Positions 1 to 5,670 of a DNA stretch of 5,670 nt are shown here, piece after piece. Each line of letters begins with the position of its first letter. Within the stretch, counting starts at the first letter, position 1. The DNA comes from Planctomycetaceae bacterium (lineage in GTDB: Bacteria > Planctomycetota > Planctomycetia > Pirellulales > UBA1268): the NCBI GenBank assembly GCA_947440895.1, contig CANETO010000153.1:1-5670 (forward strand), given 5' to 3'. The position numbers were made by a program, and so were the translations under genes. The notes under the pieces were generated by a model, which was not told where the DNA came from, ran no database searches, and saw nothing but the letters and a program-made list of their open reading frames with translations.

Positions 1-119
1 CCCCTCCCTCCGGTGACACTCGTCGATCCCAGCCAAAACAGCCCAAGGAACCCCCGCTGATTGCCGCACAGTAGGATTTCTGCTTCCGGCGGGTGCCACC
101 TTGGTTTACTGTGCGTCTC
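1..119 (+). other. Leader region; possible 3' end of an upstream gene
   Basis: Two plus-strand frames are open from the left edge. One ends at TGA 58-60 after 19 codons and the other at TAG 72-74 after 23 codons. Either could be the C-terminal tail of an upstream gene, which would put the next start (ATG 120) only about 45-60 bp downstream and make an operon plausible. Neither tail is long enough to recognise a family. No clear promoter, terminator hairpin or Shine-Dalgarno sequence is visible here. This is inference from open frames only. Confidence 0.25.
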
Positions 120-1400
120 ATGGCAAGCTCCCCGGATATCGTCATCACAGGTGTCGGCGTCGTGTCGCCCATCGGCATTGGCAGCAGCGCCTTCTGGTCG
201 TCACTAGCCACCGGCACGAGCGGCATCCGCCCAATCGACCTGTTCGATTCCAGCGGCCTGCGGAATCCCTACGGCGGACAGATTCCCGATTTCGATCCGA
301 AGCGTTATGTCCGACCGCGGAAGAGCCTCAAGGTGATGAGCCGCGACATCCAGATCGGCTTCGCTGCCGCCGACCTCGCCATGGCCGACGCCAGCCTGGC
401 TCCAGGCGGCACCGAACCAGAGCGGTTTGGCGTGGTGGTCGGCGGCGACATGATCTATGCCGACATCGAGGATCTGGAACTCACCTACCGCCGCTCTGTT
501 CGCGATGGTCAGTTCGACTTCGGTCTGTGGTCCGAGGCGATCCAAGAGGAAGTGCACCCGCTCTGGCTGCTCAAGTACCTTCCGAACATGACCGCCTCCC
601 ACATTGCGATCGCCCACGACGCCCGCGGGCCGAACAACACGATCGTGCTGGGGAACGTGTCGAGCCTCCTGGCAGTCGGCGAGGCGGCGAGCATCATTCG
701 CCGGGGCTGGGCCGACGTCATGCTCACCGGCGGCACGAGCTGCCGGCTGCATCCGACGGCGCTGGTGGCCCGGGGAGAGTCCATGCTCGCACGCCACACC
801 GACGATTACCGCCGGATCTGCCGGCCCTTCGATCGCGACCGCACCGGCACGCTCGACGGCGAGGGTTCGGCTATCTTCGTGCTGGAATCGCGGGAGCATG
901 CCGAACGCCGCGGAGCGCGGATTCGCGGCCGTATCCTGGCGTCAGCCGCCCGCTGCGAACCACGGAGCCCCTTGAACACCCGTACGGGCGCATCCCTGCG
1001 GCTGGCCATCCGCGCCACGCTCGAACAGGCCGGACTCGTTAGCGAAGATCCTCGATCGACACTCGGCCACGTGAATGCCCACGGCATCGGCTCGGTCGAT
1101 GCCGACCGCATCGAGGCGGCAAACATCGTCGCCGAACTTGGCAGCACGCCGGTCACGGCCCCCAAGAGTTATTTCGGACACCTCGGCGCCGGTGGCGGTG
1201 CCGTGGAACTGGCGGCAAGCGTGCTGGGCCTGGAGGCGGGGCTCGTGCCGCCGACGCTCAACTACGAAACACCCGACCCACTCTGCCCGGTGAACGTGGT
1301 GCACGATGAGCCGCTGGCAGGCCGGCCCGGCACAGCGATTGCCGTCAACGTCTGCACGATGGGCCAGGCCGCCGCCGTGCTCGTCGCAGCCCCAGACTGA
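120..1400 (+). CDS. Beta-ketoacyl-ACP synthase-like protein (FabF/KAS II fold) lacking the active-site cysteine
   Basis: This 426-residue protein has the length and fold signature of KAS I/II condensing enzymes, which normally join malonyl-ACP to an acyl chain bound on a cysteine. The N-terminal lobe opens with GVGVVSPIG (residues 11-19). The C-terminal lobe has VNAHG with His321 and a PKSYFGHLGAGG segment with Lys349 and His354, matching His303, Lys335 and His340 of E. coli FabF, with the same Lys-to-His spacing of five. The nucleophile region reads GPNNTIVLGNVSSLLAVGEA, so Asn179 stands where FabF has Cys163. Near the C-terminus the usual NSFGFGG gating loop reads NVCTMGQ, with Met414 at the gate Phe400 position. 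I chose ATG 120 over GTG 93 in the same frame because it gives the usual short KAS N-terminus; neither has a clear ribosome binding site. The fold is secure. From the substitution I infer a chain-length-factor-like partner, a decarboxylase, or another non-condensing role, probably cytoplasmic and ACP-dependent. Confidence 0.9.
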   Translation: MASSPDIVITGVGVVSPIGIGSSAFWSSLATGTSGIRPIDLFDSSGLRNPYGGQIPDFDPKRYVRPRKSLKVMSRDIQIGFAAADLAMADASLAPGGTEPERFGVVVGGDMIYADIEDLELTYRRSVRDGQFDFGLWSEAIQEEVHPLWLLKYLPNMTASHIAIAHDARGPNNTIVLGNVSSLLAVGEAASIIRRGWADVMLTGGTSCRLHPTALVARGESMLARHTDDYRRICRPFDRDRTGTLDGEGSAIFVLESREHAERRGARIRGRILASAARCEPRSPLNTRTGASLRLAIRATLEQAGLVSEDPRSTLGHVNAHGIGSVDADRIEAANIVAELGSTPVTAPKSYFGHLGAGGGAVELAASVLGLEAGLVPPTLNYETPDPLCPVNVVHDEPLAGRPGTAIAVNVCTMGQAAAVLVAAPD

Positions 1401-1440
1401 GTGCCTTGCCGCCCTGCCGTAGTCACCAGCCGACTGATGG

Positions 1441-2913
1441 TCACCAGGAGCCTTCCACGCCCATCGACAAACCGTTGTAAAATACCTGGCCTCCACCATC
1501 GATGGAATTGGGCCGCACGTTGTCGAGATTGAACTGCCGGGTGGCGGTGGCGATGCCGGCCACCCACAGAAAGTCATAGCCAATCTGAACCGCGAAGTTG
1601 GGCGTCACCTGCCAGCCGCCCAGGATCGAGAGATCGCCGATGAACCCTGGCCCAATCTGGTCTGCTGCCTGCTGCCAACTGAAAGCACCACGGGCAACCG
1701 TCGTCGTGGACGGCGGGGGCGGCAGCGTGTTGATGCCGGCCGCCTGCTGTTGGTTGGCTGCAAAGCTGACGGCCGGCGTCACCCGACCACGGAGCCCCCA
1801 ATAGTAATGCTCGTTCTGACTGATCAGTTCACTCCCCAGGTTCAAGCCCCACAGCAAGTTCTGCGTCTGGATGTCATACCGACCGCTGTACTGGCTGGAC
1901 GATACGTCCGGACGGCTGCTGGCAAACGTAAACGTCTCGTTCACACTGGCCAACCGCGTGCCGACCAGGATTGCCGGTAGCCAGCCCCGCTCGGCGTGCC
2001 GTGCCCAGCCGCCGTTGGGCGACATGATCAGCTTGTCGCGGCCCAGCCGACGGTCGAGTTTGTAGTTGAGTTCGATGCTGTTGTAGTTGGAGCTGATTGT
2101 CGAGTTGTACGTCTGCGCAGCGGTGAATCCTGGCAGCCCCGGCAGGATGGTGCCCGCCAGCGGCGTCACCAGGTACGACCTCGGCCTGGCGTTGTAGCTG
2201 TCTTGGACGAAGAAGCTCAGGCCGCCGTAGTAGGTGAATTCGAGCGACTCATCCCGGTCGAGATCGTCGCGACCAAAGTGTTCGCCGATCGTCAGCCGTG
2301 CCCCGGGCACAAGGTCCCACGGAATGCCCGTCGTGACGAACGTGCCCGCCAGATTCCGGTTGGCGGGCACGATCCCCACAACCGATGGATCGTAGCCCAT
2401 CACGCGGCGGTAGTTTCGGCTGCGGCTCATCATCAGCACTTCTGCTGACCCATACCATTGGCCGCTGGAAAACCATTTTCCAGAACTGATCTCGGCGGGC
2501 ATTTCCTCCAGTGCGAAATCCTGCACCCGCAGCCCATCCGCGGCGCGGGCCGACACCTCTTCGATGAAATCCGGGCTCATCGCTTCGCGGGCGAGCACTT
2601 CTTCCGGCTCAACCAGCATGCCCGGGGCATCGGGAGTCGCCTCTTCGGCCTCGGCATCGCTCGGCAGCACCATGTCAGGGCTCATGGCGTCCTGCAGCAG
2701 CGAGACATCCTCTTCATCCTCCTTTGCCTGCGCCTGCACGGCCACTACCGCCGTCATCAGCATCAGCACCAGCACCAGCACGAACCCCGTGAGAGAACGC
2801 GATCCCGAGAGCCATGCCTGGATGGGCAGGTGTCGCTCGGAACGATCTGTGGCAATGGTGATCACGGGCCGGTCGCGGTCGGGGAAAGGAATGTCGGTCC
2901 GCAGAATCGTCAT
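1441..2913 (-). CDS. BBP7-type (DUF1551) outer-membrane beta-barrel protein
   Basis: This 490-residue protein is predicted to sit in the outer cell envelope. Residues 1-40 form a long basic n-region and residues 41-60 a Val/Leu-rich hydrophobic core; a signal-peptidase site after AVQAQA (about residue 63) is plausible. Residues 65-141 are a very acidic linker (24 Asp/Glu against 3 Arg) carrying AMSPD twice, at 76-80 and 111-115. The barrel-like part starts near residue 149 with WYGSAEVLMMSRSRN, then PGARLTIGEHFG (203-214), alternating-polarity strands, NLLWGLNLGSELISQNEHYYWGLRGR (352-377), and a terminal segment GGQVFYNGLSMGVEGSW that ends in Trp, as barrel proteins often do. This pattern matches the planctomycete BBP7 family, whose biochemical function is unknown. 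ATG 2913 is the first in-frame ATG after an in-frame TGA about 20 bases upstream. It lacks a clear ribosome binding site, and GTG at codon 17 is a weaker alternative. The gene converges with the KAS-like gene and diverges from the small membrane protein. Confidence 0.87.
   Translation of the reverse strand: MTILRTDIPFPDRDRPVITIATDRSERHLPIQAWLSGSRSLTGFVLVLVLMLMTAVVAVQAQAKEDEEDVSLLQDAMSPDMVLPSDAEAEEATPDAPGMLVEPEEVLAREAMSPDFIEEVSARAADGLRVQDFALEEMPAEISSGKWFSSGQWYGSAEVLMMSRSRNYRRVMGYDPSVVGIVPANRNLAGTFVTTGIPWDLVPGARLTIGEHFGRDDLDRDESLEFTYYGGLSFFVQDSYNARPRSYLVTPLAGTILPGLPGFTAAQTYNSTISSNYNSIELNYKLDRRLGRDKLIMSPNGGWARHAERGWLPAILVGTRLASVNETFTFASSRPDVSSSQYSGRYDIQTQNLLWGLNLGSELISQNEHYYWGLRGRVTPAVSFAANQQQAAGINTLPPPPSTTTVARGAFSWQQAADQIGPGFIGDLSILGGWQVTPNFAVQIGYDFLWVAGIATATRQFNLDNVRPNSIDGGGQVFYNGLSMGVEGSW
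2569..2688 (-). repeat. Two in-frame copies of an AMSPD motif in the acidic linker of the BBP7-type protein
   Basis: AMSPD is encoded at 2674-2688 (residues 76-80) and again at 2569-2583 (residues 111-115), exactly 35 codons apart. The context is also similar: an acidic residue precedes each copy (QDAMSPDM and REAMSPDF). The plus strand shows GGGCTCAT at 2573-2580 and 2678-2685. The DNA around the core has diverged at synonymous positions, so this is either an old duplication or a selected short linear motif. Confidence 0.5.
2755..2781 (-). repeat. Hexanucleotide microsatellite in the signal-peptide core
   Basis: The plus strand reads as repeated CAYCAG units over 27 bp. On the coding strand this is GTGCTG three times followed by ATGCTG-type units. 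It encodes the alternating Val-Leu and Met-Leu run at about residues 45-53 of the BBP7-type protein, in the hydrophobic core of its signal sequence. Because the unit is 6 bp, slippage would add or remove two hydrophobic residues without a frameshift. Confidence 0.7.
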
Positions 2914-3117
2914 AGTCGCTAGAGTCCATCGTCATGCTCCCAGTCGCTTCCACACTCAATCTCGCTAATTTCATTGGCTTCCTGCCCTTCTTGCCCAGTT
3001 TTCCAGGCCACGGCCCCGCTCCAGGGAGGCCGCCGGAATGCAACGAGCCAGAGGCCTGCGAGCGTCATGTTCCGCACAACCGGCCGGAATCCGTGAGGGT
3101 TTGAGTCTGCCGGCCCG

Positions 3118-3135
3118 TTGATTCGATGAAATCAA
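3118..3135. promoter_or_regulatory. Inverted repeat TTGATT-N6-AATCAA, possible operator
   Basis: Two perfect 6-bp arms (3118-3123 and 3130-3135) flank a 6-bp spacer, in an AT-richer patch of a GC-rich intergenic region. It lies about 40 bp upstream of the preferred start of the small membrane protein and about 205 bp upstream of the divergent BBP7-type gene. The symmetry and position would suit a dimeric regulator. Arms this short can arise by chance, and no good -35/-10 pair is visible; TTGAGT at 3101 with GATGAA at 3125 is the best I find and it is weak. Confidence 0.25.
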
Positions 3136-3163
3136 TGACGAAGCCGGTGGCGGCGCCGTGCTC

Positions 3164-3170
3164 GGAGGAG
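3164..3170 (+). promoter_or_regulatory. Strong Shine-Dalgarno sequence GGAGGAG that sets the start at 3174
   Basis: GGAGGAG sits just before ATG 3174, with five bases between the GGAGG core and the start codon. The two in-frame ATGs further upstream (3126 and 3135) have no comparable site. It is the only strong ribosome binding site I see in the window, and it decides the start of the small membrane protein. Confidence 0.75.
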
Positions 3171-3173
3171 TCG

Positions 3174-3449
3174 ATGCGGTTCAAACGACATCACATTCTG
3201 CTTGGAGGGCTGCTGCTCTTTTTTGCTGGCGTGCAGTTCCGGCTCGTCGACTCGTTCACCCTCAGCGAGCGATCGAGCTCTTTCATCTCCGCCCAGCTTG
3301 GCGACAAGGGAAGCATGCAGTCTCTCGCACTCTGGCCGAACACCCTCTCCCGGAAGGTCGTCAAGCCGCCCCGCTGGCTGGGGCTGGCACTGATGTCGGT
3401 GGGCTCGGTGCTGACGCTCAAGAGCCTGTCGATGAAAGCAGTTGCCTGA
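3174..3449 (+). CDS. Small two-helix membrane protein of unknown function
   Basis: This 91-residue protein begins with a basic cluster (MRFKRHH) and has two hydrophobic segments. The first is at about residues 9-22 (LLGGLLLFFAGVQF) and the second at about 68-82 (WLGLALMSVGSVLTL). A polar loop of some 45 residues lies between them and ends in a KPPRW motif at 64-68. The predicted topology is two membrane passes with both ends inside. I chose ATG 3174 because of the GGAGGAG immediately upstream; starting at 3126 would add 16 unremarkable residues before the basic cluster. It resembles short conserved planctomycete membrane proteins as I recall them, but I cannot name a family or function. It reads alone, diverging from the BBP7-type gene and converging on the DUF1501 gene across a 37-bp gap. 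Confidence 0.75.
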   Translation: MRFKRHHILLGGLLLFFAGVQFRLVDSFTLSERSSSFISAQLGDKGSMQSLALWPNTLSRKVVKPPRWLGLALMSVGSVLTLKSLSMKAVA

Positions 3450-3486
3450 ACGCTGGCGGCGGGTGCGTCTGACCGGTAGCGGTGGC

Positions 3487-4935
3487 CTACGCCACGACGT
3501 CCCGGATGACGTGGCCATAGACGTCGGTGAGCCGCATGTTGCGGCCACTGAATCGGTAGGTCAGTTGCGTGTGGTCGACCCCCAGCAGGTGCAGCATCGT
3601 GGCGTGGAGGTCGTGGATCATGAACTTCTTTTCAACGACCCGGTAGCCGAAGTCATCGGTGGCACCGGTGACCGTTCCCCCCTTCACGCCCCCACCGGCC
3701 ATCCACATCGAAAAGGCCTGCGGGTTGTGGTCGCGGCCATCCGAGCCCTGGGAGAACGGCGTCCGACCAAATTCACCGCTCCAGACCACCAGTGTGGAAT
3801 CGAGCATGCCACGATCCTTGAGATCTCGGATCAGGGCCGCGATCGGCTGGTCGACCGCCCGGGCGTTGTTGGCATGCCCCTCGCGGAGTCCGCCGTGCTG
3901 ATCCCAACGGTCGGCGTTGATCGCCGGGCAGGTGAGCTCCACGAACCGCACGCCTCGCTCCACCATCCGTCTGGCCAGCAGGCATTCGGCGCCAAAGATC
4001 TGCGTCGGCTTGTACTCCGCCTCGAGCCCGTAGGACCGTTTCGTTGCCGCAGACTCTCCCGACAGCTCCAGCAGGTCCGGCACTTGCGTCTGCATGCGAA
4101 ACGCGAGTTCCTGATTGGCGATGGCGCTTTCCAGTGCGTCTGAGGCTTCTCCGCCGGCTGCCGTCCGCTCCGAGAACCGACGGTCGAGCCGGCGGGCAAG
4201 ATCGAGCTTCGCCAGTTGGTGCTCCGCCGACTTTTCGAGCGGCTTCATGTTGGCCAGTCCCATGGCGTTGGGCTGAATCACCGTCCCCTGGAAGGTCGCC
4301 GGCAGGAATCCGTTGGTGAAGTTGTCGAGGCCGCCGGGGGGAATCAGGCCGCCATTGATCACCATGTATCCGGGGAGTTCTTCGTTGTCGCTGCCCAGTC
4401 CGTAGGTCGTCCACGCCCCCATGCTCGGCCGGCCCTGGAGCCCCGAACCGGTGTGGAGAAAGTAGTTGGCGTTCGTGTGTTCCGGAAACTCGCTCGTCAT
4501 CGAACGGATGACTGCGAGTTCATCGATCACGGAGCCGATATGGGGAAAGAGATCACTGACCGGGATGCCGCTCTTGCCGTAGGGCTTGAACTTCCACAGG
4601 CTCGGCAGCACCGTGCCGATGCTGTTGAACTGCGTAGCGTCGACCTTGAAGAGCGTGTGCGGATCCTTGCCGGCATGTTGCTCGAGCGCCGGCTTCGGAT
4701 CGAAGCTGTCGACCTGTGACACGCCACCATCCATGTAGAGGAAGATCACGCTCGTCGCCTTGCCCGGATGGTGCAGCGCCGGCAAGACACCAGCCAAGCC
4801 CGCCCGGGCGGCATCACGGTTGAGCAGCGCCGCCGCCGCAACGGCCCCAAAGCCACAGCCACTTGTGCGCAGCCATTGCCTGCGGGACAGGGCCGCGGGC
4901 CGGAATCGTCCACAATGATGGGAGGAGCGACTCAT
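3487..4935 (-). CDS. DUF1501 family protein with Tat signal (alkaline-phosphatase/sulfatase-like fold)
   Basis: This 482-residue protein is a full-length DUF1501 (PF07394) member. The N-terminus has a twin-arginine motif SRRQWLR (17-23), an Ala-rich core (28-38) and a likely cleavage site after ARA (43-45), so it is probably exported folded. Family landmarks follow in order: FLYMDGGVSQVDSFDPKP (65-82), EFPEHTNANYFLHTGSG (149-165), NGGLIPPGG (194-202), WDQHGG (344-349), GEFGRTP (387-393), GRDHNP (400-405), HDLHATMLHLLG (441-452) and YRFSGRNMRLTDVYG (460-474). The conserved Asp and His residues in the DGG, WDQHGG, GRDHNP and HDLH blocks suggest metal binding as in the alkaline phosphatase superfamily, but the substrate is unknown. 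Its ATG overlaps the stop of the upstream DUF1553 gene as ATGA, and it has no ribosome binding site of its own, so translation is probably coupled. No key motif is missing. Confidence 0.95.
   Translation of the reverse strand: MSRSSHHCGRFRPAALSRRQWLRTSGCGFGAVAAAALLNRDAARAGLAGVLPALHHPGKATSVIFLYMDGGVSQVDSFDPKPALEQHAGKDPHTLFKVDATQFNSIGTVLPSLWKFKPYGKSGIPVSDLFPHIGSVIDELAVIRSMTSEFPEHTNANYFLHTGSGLQGRPSMGAWTTYGLGSDNEELPGYMVINGGLIPPGGLDNFTNGFLPATFQGTVIQPNAMGLANMKPLEKSAEHQLAKLDLARRLDRRFSERTAAGGEASDALESAIANQELAFRMQTQVPDLLELSGESAATKRSYGLEAEYKPTQIFGAECLLARRMVERGVRFVELTCPAINADRWDQHGGLREGHANNARAVDQPIAALIRDLKDRGMLDSTLVVWSGEFGRTPFSQGSDGRDHNPQAFSMWMAGGGVKGGTVTGATDDFGYRVVEKKFMIHDLHATMLHLLGVDHTQLTYRFSGRNMRLTDVYGHVIRDVVA
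4932..4935 (-). other. ATGA stop/start overlap joining the DUF1553 and DUF1501 genes
   Basis: On the minus strand the upstream gene ends in TTCGTACCATGA. The ATG of DUF1501 shares its last two bases with the TGA stop of the DUF1553 gene. The bases just upstream contain no Shine-Dalgarno sequence, so DUF1501 translation probably depends on ribosomes terminating at this point. This supports one transcript and a fixed ratio of the two products. Confidence 0.85.
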
Positions 4936-5670
4936 GGTACGAAGATGAATTCTTTGGTGTTGATGAGGGCGTGGGCGAGGTCCGTCCAGGTAGCCTCGTG
5001 CCTCGGTTCATTGGCAAGAATCACGCCATGCTGCCCGGCCTGCGCGACGAGAAACTCGAGCGCTGCCGCCCGTTCCTCTTCGGTCGGCACCCGCGCAAAC
5101 GCGTCCCGATACATGCTGTCGATGCGTGCCTCCGGCGGGAGCGACTCGTCGCGAAGCGACTCCTTCGCCCAGAGGCCGGCCTGTTCTGTCACGAACGGGT
5201 CATTCATGAGCGTGAGTGCCTGGGCGGGCACGTTGGTCACGTTCCGGCGGCCCATGGCCTGAAACGGCACCGGCATGTCAAACGCCAGCAGAAAGCTCGG
5301 GAGAAAGTTACGGCGAATTTTTGTGTAGAGGCTGCGGCGGCCGGCACCGTCGAGCGGTCCAGAGCCTGGTTTGCCGCGGCCGTCCTGAAACGGGCTGACG
5401 TACACCTCCACACTCGGCCCACCCACCGTGCGATCAAGCCGGCCCGAGACGGCAAGAATCTTGTCGCGGACCGCCTCCCCTTCGAGCCGGCGGAGCGGAT
5501 AGTGGTGCAGAAGCAGGTTGAGCGGATCCCGCTCGACAGCCCGGGCATCTCGTGCGGTCGACATCCGCCACGTGCTGCTCGTCACGATTTCTTTGACAAG
5601 CCGCTTCACGCTCCACCCTTCCTCGCGGAACCGGACGGCGAGCGTGTCGAGCAGCGCCTGGGCCTGCGGA
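4932..5670 (-). CDS. DUF1549/DUF1553 protein, C-terminal PSD1 domain (5' end outside window)
   Basis: 245 codons are visible; the frame stays open to the right edge, so the start and N-terminal domains are missing. The visible part is the PSD1/DUF1553 domain (PF07587). It starts with ALLDTLAVRFREEGWSVKRL, then EIVTSSTWRMS, DPLNLLLHHYPLRRLEGEAVRDKILAVSG, VGGPSVEVY, and FLPSFLLAFDMPVPFQAMGRRNVTNVPAQALTLMNDPFV near the middle. It ends with YRDAFARVPTEEERAAALEFL and WTDLAHALINTKEFIFVP, the usual family ending. Relatives are large planctomycete proteins, often 700-1100 residues, with a DUF1549 domain and frequently an N-terminal cytochrome-c-like domain and a signal peptide. Those parts should lie to the right of the window. 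It is the upstream gene of an operon with DUF1501. The molecular function of the family is not established; a secreted or envelope role in polymer use has been proposed. GTG 5609 is an internal codon, not the start, because conserved sequence continues upstream of it. Confidence 0.95.
   Translation of the reverse strand, partial: PQAQALLDTLAVRFREEGWSVKRLVKEIVTSSTWRMSTARDARAVERDPLNLLLHHYPLRRLEGEAVRDKILAVSGRLDRTVGGPSVEVYVSPFQDGRGKPGSGPLDGAGRRSLYTKIRRNFLPSFLLAFDMPVPFQAMGRRNVTNVPAQALTLMNDPFVTEQAGLWAKESLRDESLPPEARIDSMYRDAFARVPTEEERAAALEFLVAQAGQHGVILANEPRHEATWTDLAHALINTKEFIFVP

Noticed and set aside
93..119. GTG at 93 as the start of the KAS-like gene
   Set aside because: It would add nine residues (MPPWFTVRL) with no counterpart in KAS proteins, and there is no ribosome binding site. 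ATG 120 fits the family N-terminus.
204..899. Minus-strand 231-codon open frame and plus-strand 101-1042 frame over the KAS-like gene
   Set aside because: The translations are low-complexity, Arg/Ala/His-rich and motif-free, whereas the frame from 120 to 1400 shows KAS motifs throughout.
1401..1447. Terminator between the convergent KAS-like and BBP7-type genes, and the direct repeat GTCACCAG at 1422-1429 and 1440-1447
   Set aside because: No stem longer than 4 bp and no T-tract were found. The 8-bp direct repeat is short, partly inside the BBP7 coding end, and probably chance.
1996..2448. Plus-strand open frames antisense to the BBP7-type gene (also 2458-2922 and 2564-2968)
   Set aside because: These are antisense shadows in a GC-rich region. 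The one at 2564-2968 is Ser/Thr-rich simply because it reads the hexanucleotide repeat and acidic linker backwards.
2714..3043. Minus-strand 109-codon frame overlapping the start of the BBP7-type gene
   Set aside because: It overlaps the BBP7 signal-peptide coding region in another frame and becomes Gly/Ala/Asp low-complexity. It has no recognisable motif.
3126..3173. ATG 3126 or ATG 3135 as the start of the small membrane protein
   Set aside because: Neither has a Shine-Dalgarno sequence, and ATG 3126 lies inside the spacer of the inverted repeat. ATG 3174 has GGAGGAG at ideal spacing and starts directly at the basic cluster before the first helix.
3482..3495. Short hairpin GTGGC-CTAC-GCCAC at the DUF1501 stop codon, considered as a terminator
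   Set aside because: The stem is only 5 bp and there is no T-tract on either side, so it is not a credible intrinsic terminator.
3442..4143. Long open frame on the plus strand (233 codons) antisense to the DUF1501 gene, and a further one at 4216-4719
   Set aside because: Both are shadows of the GC-rich DUF1501 coding sequence. Their translations lack domain motifs and are rich in Arg, His and Val, while the minus-strand product matches a known family along its whole length.
5607..5609. GTG 5609 as the start of a complete 225-residue minus-strand gene
   Set aside because: Conserved PSD1 sequence (LAVRFREEGWS) continues in frame upstream of it to the window edge, so the gene is truncated by the window rather than starting here.

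Overview
The window looks like a GC-rich chromosomal piece of a planctomycete, most plausibly of the Pirellulales/Pirellulaceae type. Three of its five protein genes belong to families expanded in that phylum: a BBP7-type outer-membrane beta-barrel protein, a DUF1501 protein with a Tat signal, and the C-terminal PSD1 (DUF1553) part of a DUF1549/DUF1553 protein. A fourth, small two-helix membrane protein also resembles short conserved planctomycete proteins. These family assignments come from recalled sequence patterns, not from a database search.

Layout, left to right. Positions 1-119 are a short leader that may contain the last codons of an upstream plus-strand gene. Positions 120-1400 (+) encode a beta-ketoacyl-ACP synthase-fold protein whose active-site cysteine is replaced by asparagine. 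Its stop faces the stop of the BBP7-type gene (1441-2913, -) across 40 bp, with no convincing terminator. A 260-bp divergent intergenic region follows. It holds a 6+6 inverted repeat (3118-3135) and a strong GGAGGAG ribosome binding site. The binding site fixes the start of the small membrane protein at 3174 (3174-3449, +). That gene converges on a minus-strand pair: the DUF1553 C-terminus (4932 to the right edge) followed by DUF1501 (3487-4935). Their ATGA stop/start overlap indicates one operon with translational coupling.

How the genes fit together. The DUF1553-DUF1501 pair is the standard planctomycete two-gene unit. It is thought to work outside the cytoplasm, since DUF1501 has a Tat signal, but its reaction is not established. 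BBP7 is a presumed cell-envelope barrel. The KAS-like gene faces away from the others and probably belongs to a lipid or polyketide-type unit to the left of the window. Nothing ties the five genes into one pathway.

The strongest item for follow-up is the Cys-to-Asn KAS homologue, which also has a remodelled gating loop. This suggests a chain-length-factor-like or decarboxylase-type partner rather than a normal condensing enzyme. The rest of the window is fairly ordinary. I see no RNA gene, CRISPR array, insertion sequence or obvious transfer signature.
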